DNA of 47,533 bases from an uncultured Clostridia bacterium (GCA_947581755.1 CANPVN010000011.1:1-47533); one strand, 5' to 3'; numbered from the stretch's first letter, positions 33,115 through 42,203 are shown. Program-made: numbers and translations. The notes: generated by a model not told the origin, from the sequence alone.

Positions 33115-34494
33115 ATGTCATCGGACAACAATATACATAACGAGAACGGTACGCCCAACCCCGACCCGAGCGAGAAGGACGCCGAGAACGTCGTTTCCGT
33201 ATCCGCCTCGGACGAAAAAGAAACGGCTGCCGTATCTTCAAAAGGAAAAGGGAAAAAGGCTTTCGGCTTTTTGAAGAGAAAGGCGAAAACCGAGAAAACT
33301 TCCGAGGACGAAAGCGAAGGGAAATTTGCCGTCAAAAAGGCGGTAAGCGTCGAAGGATTCGTGACTATTCTCGTCATATTGGCGATATTCGTACCCATCG
33401 CCGTGATAATGGGCTTCGACAACATGCTCAATACGTTGTTCAATAACGCGCTTGACTTGCTGTTGAACACTTGCTTTTATCTTCTCGGCGTTGCCGTCGT
33501 CGTAGGCGCGTTGAGTTCGGTGCTGACCGAATTCGGCGTGATTTCACTTGCAAACAAGGCTCTTTCTCCGCTCATGAAACCGCTTTACGGCATGCCCGGC
33601 GCTACTTCCGTTGCGATTTTCTCGACTTTTCTGTCCGATAATCCCGCAGTCTTGACGCTCGCCGACGACGTTCGTTACAGACGCTATTTCAAAAAATATC
33701 AACTTGCGGGACTCACAAATCTCGGAACGGCGTTCGGTATGGGCTTGATAGTAGTAATTACCATGGCGGGGAAAACTCCTTCCGACTCGGGCTCTACGGC
33801 GTTGGCTGTCGCTATGGGCATTATAGGCGCGATCATAGGCAGCGTGATCGCAACAAGACTTATGCTGCATAAATCCAAAAAACTCTTCGGCAAAGACCAA
33901 GAAGCCGTTCCCGTCCATGACGAAACCTTCGACGCCGTGAACCAACGCGAAGTGAGAAAGGGCGGATTCGTCCAAAGATTTTTCGACAGTCTCCTCGAGG
34001 GCGGCGCAGGCGGAGTCAAAGTCGGTATGTCCATTATCCCGGGCGTGCTTATCATCGCCAATTTGGTTATGCTTTTAACGGACGGGAAAGCCTGGATAAC
34101 CTTTCCCGACGGAACCCAAGGCTGGGGTTATGACGGCAGCGCGGGACAAGGAGTCGGTTTATTGCCGATGATAGGGCAGTGGCTGTCTGTGATTTTCAAA
34201 CCGCTGTTCGGCTTTACCACGCCCGAGGCGATAAGCGTGCCCATAACGGCGCTCGGCAGCGCGGGAGCGGCTATAGGTATAGTCGGCGACGGAGTCTTTA
34301 CCGCAACCGAAATCGCGGTCTTTACCGCAATGTGTATGTTCTGGAGCGGCTACCTTTCGACTCACGTCGCAATGATGGATAACCTCGGTTTCCGCCAACT
34401 TACGACAAGTTCGATTTTGTATCATACTATCGGGGGACTTGCGGCGGGCTTCTGCGCCCATTGGTTGTATGCATTGTTTGCGCTGTTGCTGTAA
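33115..34494 (+). CDS. Gate-domain membrane protein (CD0519/CD1768-like)
   Basis: A 459-residue protein. Residues 1-75 are a charged, cytoplasm-like tail; the rest has about ten helices. Two stretches, LLLNTCFYLLGVAVVVGALSS and the segment with MSIIPGVLIIANLVMLL, fit the nucleoside-recognition (Gate) fold found in nucleoside transporters and SpmA/SpmB. The motif FSTFLSDNPAVLTLADDVRYRR and the ending TTSSILYHTIGGLAAGFCAHWL resemble the CD0519/CD1768 family as I remember it. Transport substrate is unknown. The ribosome site is CGGAGAAA and it is a single-gene unit with a terminator. Confidence 0.65.
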   Translation: MSSDNNIHNENGTPNPDPSEKDAENVVSVSASDEKETAAVSSKGKGKKAFGFLKRKAKTEKTSEDESEGKFAVKKAVSVEGFVTILVILAIFVPIAVIMGFDNMLNTLFNNALDLLLNTCFYLLGVAVVVGALSSVLTEFGVISLANKALSPLMKPLYGMPGATSVAIFSTFLSDNPAVLTLADDVRYRRYFKKYQLAGLTNLGTAFGMGLIVVITMAGKTPSDSGSTALAVAMGIIGAIIGSVIATRLMLHKSKKLFGKDQEAVPVHDETFDAVNQREVRKGGFVQRFFDSLLEGGAGGVKVGMSIIPGVLIIANLVMLLTDGKAWITFPDGTQGWGYDGSAGQGVGLLPMIGQWLSVIFKPLFGFTTPEAISVPITALGSAGAAIGIVGDGVFTATEIAVFTAMCMFWSGYLSTHVAMMDNLGFRQLTTSSILYHTIGGLAAGFCAHWLYALFALLL

Positions 34495-34514
34495 ATAAAT
34501 CCGACCTTTATCGT

Positions 34515-34540
34515 GGCTCCCTTTGGAGCCTTTTTTTTTC
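34515..34540 (+). terminator. Terminator of the Gate-domain gene
   Basis: GGCTCC-CTTT-GGAGCC (34515-34530) is followed by a nine-base T tract. Confidence 0.85.
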
Positions 34541-34580
34541 TTTGCCACTCCTTGGCAATCCTTTTGTTCCCACCACCCTT

Positions 34581-34643
34581 GGCTCCCTTTGGCGGCTTTT
34601 GCCGCTAAGGGGAGCTGTCGCCGCCTTGCGGCGACTGAGGGGA
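34581..34643. repeat. Intergenic double-hairpin repeat, copy 1
   Basis: The block carries CCCTTTGGCGGC/GCCGCTAAGGGG and then GTCGCCGCCTTGCGGCGAC, two adjacent hairpins, ending GAGGGGATTA. A diverged copy with the same order of stems lies at 34853-34912, and a reduced version forms the terminator at 36936-36967. Confidence 0.7.
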
Positions 34644-34729
34644 TTATAAAATAAATAATGTAACCTCTTGCTTGGAAATTGAGATGTAAGGGTCTATCAA
34701 AAGTTTCCATATTAAAATACTTGGATAAT

Positions 34730-34808
34730 GTTACTTTTCATGCGCTGAAAAGTAACCAAAAGGCGTCGGAACCCTTGCGATGGGGTTCCGAACCTCCACG
34801 ACGCCTTT
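34730..34808. repeat. Pair of perfect hairpins in the spacer
   Basis: GTTACTTTTCA (34730-34740) pairs over 11 bp with 34746-34756. AAAGGCGTCG (34759-34768) pairs over 10 bp with 34799-34808, with an inner stem GAACCC/GGGTTC (34769-34774, 34783-34788). There is no T-tract, so these are not terminators. They look like an interspersed palindromic element. Confidence 0.65.
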
Positions 34809-34852
34809 AAGGTCAAGGGCATTGATTATATATAAATAAATCCTACCTTATG

Positions 34853-34912
34853 CCTTGGTCGCCCTTGGCGACAGCTAAGGGGGCTGGCGGCGTAGCCGTC
34901 TTGGGGGAGGAT
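34853..34912. repeat. Intergenic double-hairpin repeat, copy 2
   Basis: TTGGTCGCCCTTGGCGACAG, then CTAAGGGGGCTGGCGGCGTA and GCCGTCTTGGGGGA, is the same stem order as copy 1 with many substitutions, several of them compensated. Confidence 0.6.
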
Positions 34913-34935
34913 TTCCATTATTTACTGAGTTTTTG

Positions 34936-34958
34936 TGCCTTTATAAAGGCATTTTTTT
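34936..34958 (+). terminator. Terminator-like hairpin upstream of the lipoprotein gene
   Basis: TGCCTTTATAAAGGCA (34936-34951) is a perfect palindrome followed by seven T. Confidence 0.65.
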
Positions 34959-35002
34959 ATTGCCAATCGAAAAGATTTTTTTAAAAAAACATGCCTCAGA
35001 AC

Positions 35003-35032
35003 TTGACAAAACAGCGTGGGGGGGGGTATAAT
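35003..35032 (+). promoter_or_regulatory. Promoter with a nine-G tract in the spacer (possible phase-variation switch)
   Basis: TTGACA (35003-35008) and TATAAT (35027-35032) are separated by 18 bp, and the nine bases next to the -10 box (35018-35026) are all G. Loss of one G would restore the 17-bp spacing used by almost every other promoter here. Confidence 0.75.
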
Positions 35033-35072
35033 ATTTAAGACTAATTAATCTGAGCACAAAATGGAGGAAAGT

Positions 35073-36911
35073 ATGAAATTCAAAAAGCTGATTTTATTTA
35101 TAGCGGTGGTTTTCTGTCTCTGCTTGCTGCCTTCGGCTGTAGCGTGCGTGAGTACTGATAAAAATGAAAACTCACCTATGATTAGTTCCGATGGAACTCT
35201 TATCGTTGTTAATGCGGGTGCGCCTGCATCCGGATTGGGGGAAGACAATGATGTCTGTCTCTCGGTGGCAGCCGGAGATTTCTACCGTAAAATCGGTTCC
35301 GATTGGGTCAAAGTAAAATTTGAGAGCTATGATGTCAAGGACGGAAATCTTACTGTTACATACGGAGACGGAGAGGTTGGCGTTTATAGTATTCCCGAGA
35401 CCAAAGCAAATGATATATGTAGTCATGAATTGAGCGAAAAATTGTATACCGTATACGGTGCGAAATGCGTTATTCCCGGAATAGGCGTTCGATCCTGTAC
35501 AAAATGCAGAGAGAGTTTTGTTGAGATCATTCCCGCAGATGGCACTACGCATAGCGAATTTGATGAAGCAAATTACGGTAGGTGCAGTTATTGCGGACAC
35601 CTTGAGAGTGGTATACCGGGATATGAAATCAAAGACGACAGTAAATTAGAAGAAGTTTTAGGACAGGTTGAAGATGGCGATACGGTTGTATTGGGAACGG
35701 ATGTAACGATTAAAGACACTTCCTCTTTGAATGTTTCGAATAAATCAATTACATTGGATGTACAAGGACACGATGTCAACATCGAAAAAGCTCAGGAGGA
35801 AAGCAAGGGTCTTTGTGTCGATGGCGGTTCGCTTATCATCACCGATTCAAGTTCAAGTGAAGATCCCGAAAGCAGAGGCAAGTTCACACTTACCGTTAAC
35901 GAAGCCGATAACCAAAGTTCTCGTGACAAAGGAACCTATGCTATGCGTGTGAACAATGCAGATCTTAAAATTACAAATGTTGATTTTGAGATCATTAACA
36001 ACACGAAGAATTATAGCCACGCGATGTATGTGACGGGTGGCACCGTTAACGTTGAAAGCGATGCTAAGCTCATTATGAAACAAGGAAAAAACGCAGAGGA
36101 TAAGCAAACAAATGGTGGTTATGGCATGTTTTTAAGCGAAGGTGCCGAGATGAATCTGAATGGTGCAACGGTAGAATCCGAGGGTCCCATACACTCTTTT
36201 GTTGTCGGCAACAGCGTCACAGAAAATGTCAAAGATACTGTATTGAACCTCAACGCGGGGACGGTGATTAATTATCGCAATTCTGCTTGCAGTTACGGAG
36301 CAATTACTGTTTATCCGAAAGGGGTCGTAAACATGTACGAAGGCTCTAAAATCGTTGTTGACGGAGCAGCGATAGATCCGCGTCTGCCAATTGAGTCTGC
36401 GGGTTCGAATGCAATGGCGTTAAGTATAATCGGAGGCGGTACCATAAATATGGAAGGTGGCGAGATTAACCTCTCTGTGAGTCGGGGTATGGCTTATGGA
36501 GTTTCTATCCTTAACAATTATTGGTATAACGATCCCGATGCGGAGTTGCCATCACATATTGCTCTCGACGCGCATTGTAAGATTGGCACTAATGCTAAAA
36601 TTATAGGTACAAATGCCGAAGTTGGCGGTGGCGTAATGTTCTTTGCTGCCCAAAGAAACGGAAAAGAAGAAGTGTTGTCTATTGATGAAGATGGGCAACC
36701 ATCGAGTTACGGAGAGTTATCTTTGAAAACAGGAGATGATATGTATTCCGTTGTGATTGAGCAAGGTGCATCTATCCTATTGAATGGACAAGAGGTAAAA
36801 AAAGGTGATTTCTCATTTGCAATGACAGATTCATATTATCCCGGAACGGGACACCCGAATGATCATTTAGGATGGTTCACTTCCGATGCGATTAAAGATA
36901 TGAGGACATAG
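35073..36911 (+). CDS. Surface lipoprotein with beta-helix-like repeats
   Basis: A 612-residue exported protein. The signal peptide ends with a lipobox, SAVAC (C25). Residues about 35-115 are a module shared with the BspA-type protein downstream (GAPASGLGEDNDVCLSV..FYRK..W...YDV....VTYGDGEVGVY). Residues about 115-175 form a Cys-rich unit (CSHE, KCVIPGIGVRSCTKC, CSYCGHL). The remainder has repeated turns with N and G ladders typical of right-handed beta-helix adhesins (for example GTVNVESDAKLIMKQ, GGTINMEGGEINL). The ATG at 35073 follows GGAGG. Its promoter carries the G9 tract, so it may be switched on and off. Confidence 0.75.
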   Translation: MKFKKLILFIAVVFCLCLLPSAVACVSTDKNENSPMISSDGTLIVVNAGAPASGLGEDNDVCLSVAAGDFYRKIGSDWVKVKFESYDVKDGNLTVTYGDGEVGVYSIPETKANDICSHELSEKLYTVYGAKCVIPGIGVRSCTKCRESFVEIIPADGTTHSEFDEANYGRCSYCGHLESGIPGYEIKDDSKLEEVLGQVEDGDTVVLGTDVTIKDTSSLNVSNKSITLDVQGHDVNIEKAQEESKGLCVDGGSLIITDSSSSEDPESRGKFTLTVNEADNQSSRDKGTYAMRVNNADLKITNVDFEIINNTKNYSHAMYVTGGTVNVESDAKLIMKQGKNAEDKQTNGGYGMFLSEGAEMNLNGATVESEGPIHSFVVGNSVTENVKDTVLNLNAGTVINYRNSACSYGAITVYPKGVVNMYEGSKIVVDGAAIDPRLPIESAGSNAMALSIIGGGTINMEGGEINLSVSRGMAYGVSILNNYWYNDPDAELPSHIALDAHCKIGTNAKIIGTNAEVGGGVMFFAAQRNGKEEVLSIDEDGQPSSYGELSLKTGDDMYSVVIEQGASILLNGQEVKKGDFSFAMTDSYYPGTGHPNDHLGWFTSDAIKDMRT

Positions 36912-36935
36912 TATAATAATAAATATAAACTTGTG

Positions 36936-36970
36936 AGGCTCTCTTTGGCGTAAGCTAAGGAGAGCCTTAA
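36936..36970 (+). terminator. Terminator of the surface lipoprotein gene
   Basis: AGGCTCTC (36936-36943) pairs with GAGAGCCT (36960-36967) around CTTTGGCGTAAGCTAAGG. It is a reduced relative of the repeats at 34581 and 34853. The T-tract is weak. Confidence 0.55.
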
Positions 36971-37069
36971 TGATTGGTAAAAAGTTTTAATAAGAATTCT
37001 ATACCCACGGATTTGGCGTTATGGATGAGCAAAAATATAAAAAAACATGAAAAACAGTTCGCAAAACAG

Positions 37070-37098
37070 TTGACTTTTCAGAGTGAGAGTGATATCAT
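37070..37098 (+). promoter_or_regulatory. Promoter of the BspA-type gene
   Basis: TTGACT (37070-37075) and TATCAT (37093-37098) are separated by 17 bp. A second TATAAT at about 37213-37218 lacks a -35 box. Confidence 0.6.
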
Positions 37099-37121
37099 AA
37101 AGAAAATTCACGAGATTTTTT

Positions 37122-37160
37122 CTGCCCTCATGAGGGCAGTTTGTCATATCTGACAAACTG
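37122..37160 (+). promoter_or_regulatory. Two overlapping perfect hairpins in the BspA-type leader
   Basis: CTGCCCTCATGAGGGCAG (37122-37139) is a perfect palindrome. CAGTTTGTCA (37137-37146) pairs with TGACAAACTG (37151-37160). The two share CAG at 37137-37139, so they compete or stack in the transcript leader. Confidence 0.6.
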
Positions 37161-37235
37161 AAAGACCTTATCCAAGAGCGGAAAAAAAAGACAAAAACGG
37201 ACACAAAATAGTCTATAATGTCTTAAGGAGGAGAA

Positions 37236-40200
37236 GTGAAAACACTTAAAAGAATGGGTTGGAGGTTTGTCTTTTTTGCTGCACTTATAATAATGCTTAT
37301 ATTTTCGATGACTCTTGTTGCGTGTGGTAAAAGATATGACGGACCTATAGAACCTCAGGAAAATGCTGTTGCAAGCGGTAAAATGTTGACGTTGAAGAGC
37401 GGCGCACCCGCAGATCCCGTGGGGAAAGAGGGTGATGTGTGCCTTGTCGCCGATTCGGGGACAATCTATCGTAAGACGGAAAGCGGTTGGATCGAGGCAG
37501 ATTACGAAAGCTATGATGTTCGGGGAGAACGCTTTACGATAACTTACAATGACGGATTTGTCGGTACATACGATATGGCGGTGTCCTCGGAGAACTGCAA
37601 TCATAAATTAGGAGAAACTTATACGGTATACGAGCCAAAATGTGTAATACCGGGTATAGGAGTGCAATATTGTGAGGAATGTTACGAGGCGTTCCCTGTT
37701 ATAATACCGGCGTTGTCAGATCACCACAGCTATGATATGGATAATACCTGTTCGATTTGCGGAGATGAATTGCAATATACCGAGGGGTTGAATATTCGCT
37801 ACGACAAATCAAAGAATTATGCAATTGTTCAGGATAATAGGTCATTGTCGGGGAATGTTGTCATTCCTTATGCTTACGAAGGCCATATTGTTAAAGAAAT
37901 TTCAAGCTATGCATTTTCGGGTTCTTCAATTACCGGCATTTCAATGCCTGATTCGATTGAAATTATAGGAAGTTATGCTTTCAGTGATTGTAAGTCTTTA
38001 AAATGTAATTTGGTTTTGCCTACATCGTTGAGAGAAACGGGAAGTGATGCATTTAAAAATTGTAGCGGACTTACAGGAGAACTTGTATTTGGCGAAAATA
38101 TGGAAATAATAGGCAATTATACTTTTTACAAATGCAGCGGGCTTACAGGAATTAAATTTACCGGAAATAAACTCAAGACGATAGATTATTATGCTTTTGA
38201 GTCTTGTACCGGATTACAAGGAAAACTTAATATTCCTTCAAGCGTAACGAAGATAAGCTATTGTGCTTTCAGAGGTTGTGCGGGTCTGACGGGACTTGTG
38301 CTACCCGAAGGGTTAGAAGTTTTGGATGAGGCCAGCTTTGACGGATGCAGTGGAATTAAGGGTATAGTAAGGATTCCCGACGCTGTCACCGAGCTGTTTT
38401 CTGTATTTAGAGGTTGTTCGGGGCTTGAAGGGGTAGAATTCGGTAAGGAAAGTAAACTCGAATTAATCGATTATGAGACTTTTTGTGATTGCTCTAATCT
38501 TTCCGGAGAGCTTGTTATTCCCAAAAATGTCAAGTTGATAGGAGTTAGGGCATTCGAAAACTGTTCCAAACTTACGAAATTGACTTTTGCTGAAGGATCG
38601 TCTTTACAATATATTTGTTGTTTAGCTTATGGCAGCGGAGAGATAGAACCGAGCTGGGCAGGATCTGCTTTTGCGGGTTGCAGCGGACTTATCGGTGTAA
38701 TTGAATTTCCCGATTCGCTTGAGGTTTTAGGTTCAGATAGCTTTTCTGGTTGCAGTGGAATTACCGGTATAAAATTCGGTAGCGAAAGTAAACTTTATGA
38801 CATTGAAAGCAGAGTTTTTTATGGTTGTAACGAACTTTCCGGTGAATTGGTTTTGCCGGATAGTTTGAAAACTATCAAGGATGGTGCATTTGAAGAAGCA
38901 TATGATTACCGGGGAGATGATAAGATAACATCTGTCAAGTTTGGCAATTCTTTGGAAGAGATACCTTCGAATTTGTTTGGTAATCGTCCCCATCTTACAG
39001 GCACTATTATCATTCCCGCAAGCGTGAAAAAAATAGGCAGTTATGCTTTTTATAATACAGGTATCGACGCCTTAGAAATATGCGATGAAGATAACGATAA
39101 ATCTCAACTTGAGTCGATTGATAACGAGGCTTTCTATGGTTGTGCAAATTTGGGCGGTAAAATTGTTTTTCCCGACAGCCTCAAATCAATAGGAACAAGA
39201 GCATTTTCTTTCGATGAACGTTCGGGTGGTTCAAATAAAATCTCGGCAATCGAATTTGGAACAAACAGTCAACTCGAAACAATAGGAGATTACGCCTTCT
39301 TTACTTCGATAAATATTAAGGGGGATCTTATTTTACCCGATAGCGTAACGAAAATCGGAACATATGCCTTTGCAAAAACGGGATTTGATGGACGGCTTGA
39401 ATTATCCGACTCTTTGATTGAAATCGGAGACGGTGCTTTTTACGCTTGTTCCGAATTTACCGGTGAACTCACAATTCCCGCAAGCGTCGAGTCAATAGGC
39501 ATTGTTCCTATCAGAGCCGACGAGCCCAAACGTTATTGGGTAGGCGCTGCTGGCGCATTTAGAGAATGTATCGGCTTTTCAGCATTGAATTTACCGCAAG
39601 AAGGATCGTTGAAAGTAATAGGCGGCTCTGCTTTTCTCGGTTGTAGCGGTTTTAGGGGTGAGTTGGTCTTGCCCGACAGTGTAACAGATATTTGTCGAGG
39701 TGCTTTTCTCGGTTGCAGTGGTTTTACCGGAACTGTTAAAATTCCCAAAAATATCAGAATTGATGATTCCGAAGAAGGAAGTATTATAACAACGGGCTTC
39801 GGTGCCGGTAAACATGATTCTTCGAATGTAACGTATTCATCTATTCATTACGAAAGTACAAGCGGTAATTATCCTATTTTTAAGTGGGAAGGCATTTTCA
39901 GAGAGTGTTCCGGTATCGAAAAAGTGGACTTCAGTGAAAGCTCGGTAACCAAAATAGGCTGGACGGATTTCTTCGGTTGTACCTCATTAAAGGAAATTGT
40001 TCTTTCAAAGAATGTTACACAAATAGGAGAATTTGCATTTGACAGTTGCACAAGTCTTGTTAAAGTGACCTTCGTTGAAGATACATTGGAAACAATTGGT
40101 GATTATGCATTCTATGATTGCAAAGCACTTGAACTTCTCGACCTTCCCGAAGGACTCGATACAATCGCAGAAGGAGCATTCAAAGGCTGTAAGGCATTGA

Positions 40201-41429
40201 AAGGTACCGAAGAAGGTAAATTGATTTTGCCCAATAGTCTTACTTCTATCGGAGAAGATGCTTTCGGGTTAGATAGCGAAGTATGGGTTTCTTTGGATGA
40301 CGAACAGGATGGCGGTAAAATTATCTCGGTCTACTTTGGTGATTCTCTTGATGTAGTCAATGGAAGAGCTTTCTATGGACGTATGGCTATTACAGAACTG
40401 ACTTTCGGACAGGGTGTTAAGGAAATTGCTGCCTATGCATTTTCTTATTATAATATTGAAAGAATAAACTTTGTACAGGGAAGTAAAATGACAAAGATAG
40501 GTTCCCGTGCATTCGAACAAAACGCCAATTTGACGGGAATATCCTTCCCCGACAGTCTCCAAACGATAGGCAGTTATGCGTTCTATAGAACGGGTTTGCA
40601 AAATATAGAGTTTGGTCAAGGGCTTGAGACGATTGAGGATTATGTATTTTACGCTTGCACAAAATTGACAGGTGATATTGTATTTCCCGACAGTCTCAAA
40701 AGCATAGGAAATTCTGCTTTTTATCATGATCATAATATTACGTCAATTAACTTTACCAAGGACAGCAGGCTTGAGTCTATAGGATCTTCTGCTTTCGCTT
40801 ATCTTGAACTTATTACAAAAGTTTTAATTCCAAAGGGTGTTACTTCGATAGGTAGCGGTGCTTTCCGAAATTGTTCCGCTTTGTGGGAAGTTTGGAACTA
40901 TTCGACAAGTTTGCAACTATCTCCCGAAAGCAATGTTTGGAGTGATGTTAAAAAAGTGCATACGATAGACGAACCGAGTTCTTTTGTAACCGTAGGTGAA
41001 TACGATTATTTTGACAGCGGAGACGATGGATATTGTTTCTTACTTGCTTATCACGGCTCGGCAGAGGAGCTGACTCTACCTGAATCTGTTCCCAGCGGCA
41101 AAAAGTATATTATTTATACAAGTGCGTTTGAAAATTGTCAGACTCTTAAAAATGTTATCTTGGGTAACGGTGTTATTGAAATAGGTGAAAATGCTTTCAA
41201 AAATTGCAAAAACCTCAAGAGTCTTACTTTTTCCAACAGTCTGCAAATGATAGGAAATAACGCATTTGCAAATACCGAAATAGAATCTATCAGATTTCTC
41301 GGTAGCGTGACGGAATGGAATGTCATAAGATATGCAAGTACTGATAAAAATCCCTATTGGTGTTCTTACATAGAGTTATTGACTGTCACCTGTAATGACG
41401 GTGAAGGAGAAATTGTAGTTTGGTCCTGA
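37236..41429 (+). CDS. BspA-type leucine-rich repeat surface lipoprotein
   Basis: A 1397-residue exported protein. The signal peptide ends in lipobox TLVAC. Residues about 47-125 repeat the module seen in the preceding lipoprotein (GAPADPVGKEGDVCLVADSG, YRK, YDV, ITYNDGFVGTY), followed by the same Cys-rich unit. From about residue 195 to 1375 there are several dozen LRR_5/BspA repeats of about 23 residues (for example IGSYAFSDCKSLKCNLVLP, KIGTYAFAKTGFDG). BspA-type proteins bind host matrix or other bacteria. The start is GTG at 37236, supported by AAGGAGG; the gene is preceded by a leader with hairpins. The repeats are diverged, not freshly duplicated. Confidence 0.88.
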   Translation: MKTLKRMGWRFVFFAALIIMLIFSMTLVACGKRYDGPIEPQENAVASGKMLTLKSGAPADPVGKEGDVCLVADSGTIYRKTESGWIEADYESYDVRGERFTITYNDGFVGTYDMAVSSENCNHKLGETYTVYEPKCVIPGIGVQYCEECYEAFPVIIPALSDHHSYDMDNTCSICGDELQYTEGLNIRYDKSKNYAIVQDNRSLSGNVVIPYAYEGHIVKEISSYAFSGSSITGISMPDSIEIIGSYAFSDCKSLKCNLVLPTSLRETGSDAFKNCSGLTGELVFGENMEIIGNYTFYKCSGLTGIKFTGNKLKTIDYYAFESCTGLQGKLNIPSSVTKISYCAFRGCAGLTGLVLPEGLEVLDEASFDGCSGIKGIVRIPDAVTELFSVFRGCSGLEGVEFGKESKLELIDYETFCDCSNLSGELVIPKNVKLIGVRAFENCSKLTKLTFAEGSSLQYICCLAYGSGEIEPSWAGSAFAGCSGLIGVIEFPDSLEVLGSDSFSGCSGITGIKFGSESKLYDIESRVFYGCNELSGELVLPDSLKTIKDGAFEEAYDYRGDDKITSVKFGNSLEEIPSNLFGNRPHLTGTIIIPASVKKIGSYAFYNTGIDALEICDEDNDKSQLESIDNEAFYGCANLGGKIVFPDSLKSIGTRAFSFDERSGGSNKISAIEFGTNSQLETIGDYAFFTSINIKGDLILPDSVTKIGTYAFAKTGFDGRLELSDSLIEIGDGAFYACSEFTGELTIPASVESIGIVPIRADEPKRYWVGAAGAFRECIGFSALNLPQEGSLKVIGGSAFLGCSGFRGELVLPDSVTDICRGAFLGCSGFTGTVKIPKNIRIDDSEEGSIITTGFGAGKHDSSNVTYSSIHYESTSGNYPIFKWEGIFRECSGIEKVDFSESSVTKIGWTDFFGCTSLKEIVLSKNVTQIGEFAFDSCTSLVKVTFVEDTLETIGDYAFYDCKALELLDLPEGLDTIAEGAFKGCKALKGTEEGKLILPNSLTSIGEDAFGLDSEVWVSLDDEQDGGKIISVYFGDSLDVVNGRAFYGRMAITELTFGQGVKEIAAYAFSYYNIERINFVQGSKMTKIGSRAFEQNANLTGISFPDSLQTIGSYAFYRTGLQNIEFGQGLETIEDYVFYACTKLTGDIVFPDSLKSIGNSAFYHDHNITSINFTKDSRLESIGSSAFAYLELITKVLIPKGVTSIGSGAFRNCSALWEVWNYSTSLQLSPESNVWSDVKKVHTIDEPSSFVTVGEYDYFDSGDDGYCFLLAYHGSAEELTLPESVPSGKKYIIYTSAFENCQTLKNVILGNGVIEIGENAFKNCKNLKSLTFSNSLQMIGNNAFANTEIESIRFLGSVTEWNVIRYASTDKNPYWCSYIELLTVTCNDGEGEIVVWS

Positions 41430-41584
41430 AAAATTATAATATAGATATTTGGCACATGGATTCAGACATTGTTTGCCTATGAGGGAATATAAGACTGGTA
41501 TTTTATAATTAAAATTTATGTGATTAATCCATATATAGGAGTGGAAATATAGAGAGACTGGTATAACATAAAATTTAATTAGTT

Positions 41585-41618
41585 AAAAGCCTTCGGTTTT
41601 TTTCCGAAGGCTTTTTTC
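41585..41618. terminator. Bidirectional terminator between convergent genes
   Basis: AAAAGCCTTCGG (41585-41596) pairs over 12 bp with CCGAAGGCTTTT (41604-41615), with T runs on both strands. It serves the BspA-type gene and the hprK operon. Confidence 0.85.
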
Positions 41619-41693
41619 TATCTTTTTATGCGTTAAAATAAGTTAAATTGATTATGAAAAAAGATTATGGAATATGATGTGTTACCCAACCTG

Positions 41694-42203
41694 TCAGTCG
41701 TCGGTTTTCAGACGTTTTTGGAGTTCGGTCATGGCGTTATATCCGAGGTGGCAGAGGCGGAAGTTGCTGGCGGCGACTTCGAGGATAGAGGGGATATTTC
41801 GGCCCGGGCGAATGGGGATAGTGAGTTTTTCTATTTGTATTCCGAAAACGGTTTCGTATTCGGGTTCTTTTTTTGGAGTATAGTCTTTTTCGGGAGACCA
41901 CTCCTCGAGCGAGACGATGAGGTCCACGTCCTGTTCGAGTTTGAGCGCAGCGACTCCGTAGAGCGCGCGGATATCGATGATACCGATACCTCTTATTTCC
42001 ATCATGTGGCGGGTAAGCGGGGGAGCGGTTCCGACAATTTTGTCGTCTCTTTTCATCAGAACCACGGCGTCGTCTGCGGTGAGTCTGTGTCCCCGTTGAA
42101 TGAGGTCGAGGGCGGTTTCGCTTTTTCCGATAGCCGATTCGCCGACGATGAGTACGCCTACGCCGAAAATATCCACGAGGTCGCCGTGTACGATTTTTTC
42201 CAT
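41694..42203 (-). CDS. hprK: HPr kinase/phosphorylase, catalytic domain only
   Basis: A 169-residue protein. The P-loop GESAIGKSE is at residues 21-28, the conserved RG..LTADD segment follows, and the HprK signature RHMMEIRGIGIIDIRALYG is at residues 65-83. Full-length Gram-positive HprK is about 310 residues with an N-terminal domain of about 130; that domain is absent. The frame extends upstream to 42281, but the ATG at 42203 has AAGGAG and no N-terminal domain is encoded. HprK phosphorylates HPr on Ser46 for carbon catabolite control. A catalytic-domain-only form is known from Alphaproteobacteria. It is the last gene of the queH-uvrC-Cof-hprK run. Confidence 0.85.
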   Translation of the reverse strand: MEKIVHGDLVDIFGVGVLIVGESAIGKSETALDLIQRGHRLTADDAVVLMKRDDKIVGTAPPLTRHMMEIRGIGIIDIRALYGVAALKLEQDVDLIVSLEEWSPEKDYTPKKEPEYETVFGIQIEKLTIPIRPGRNIPSILEVAASNFRLCHLGYNAMTELQKRLKTDD

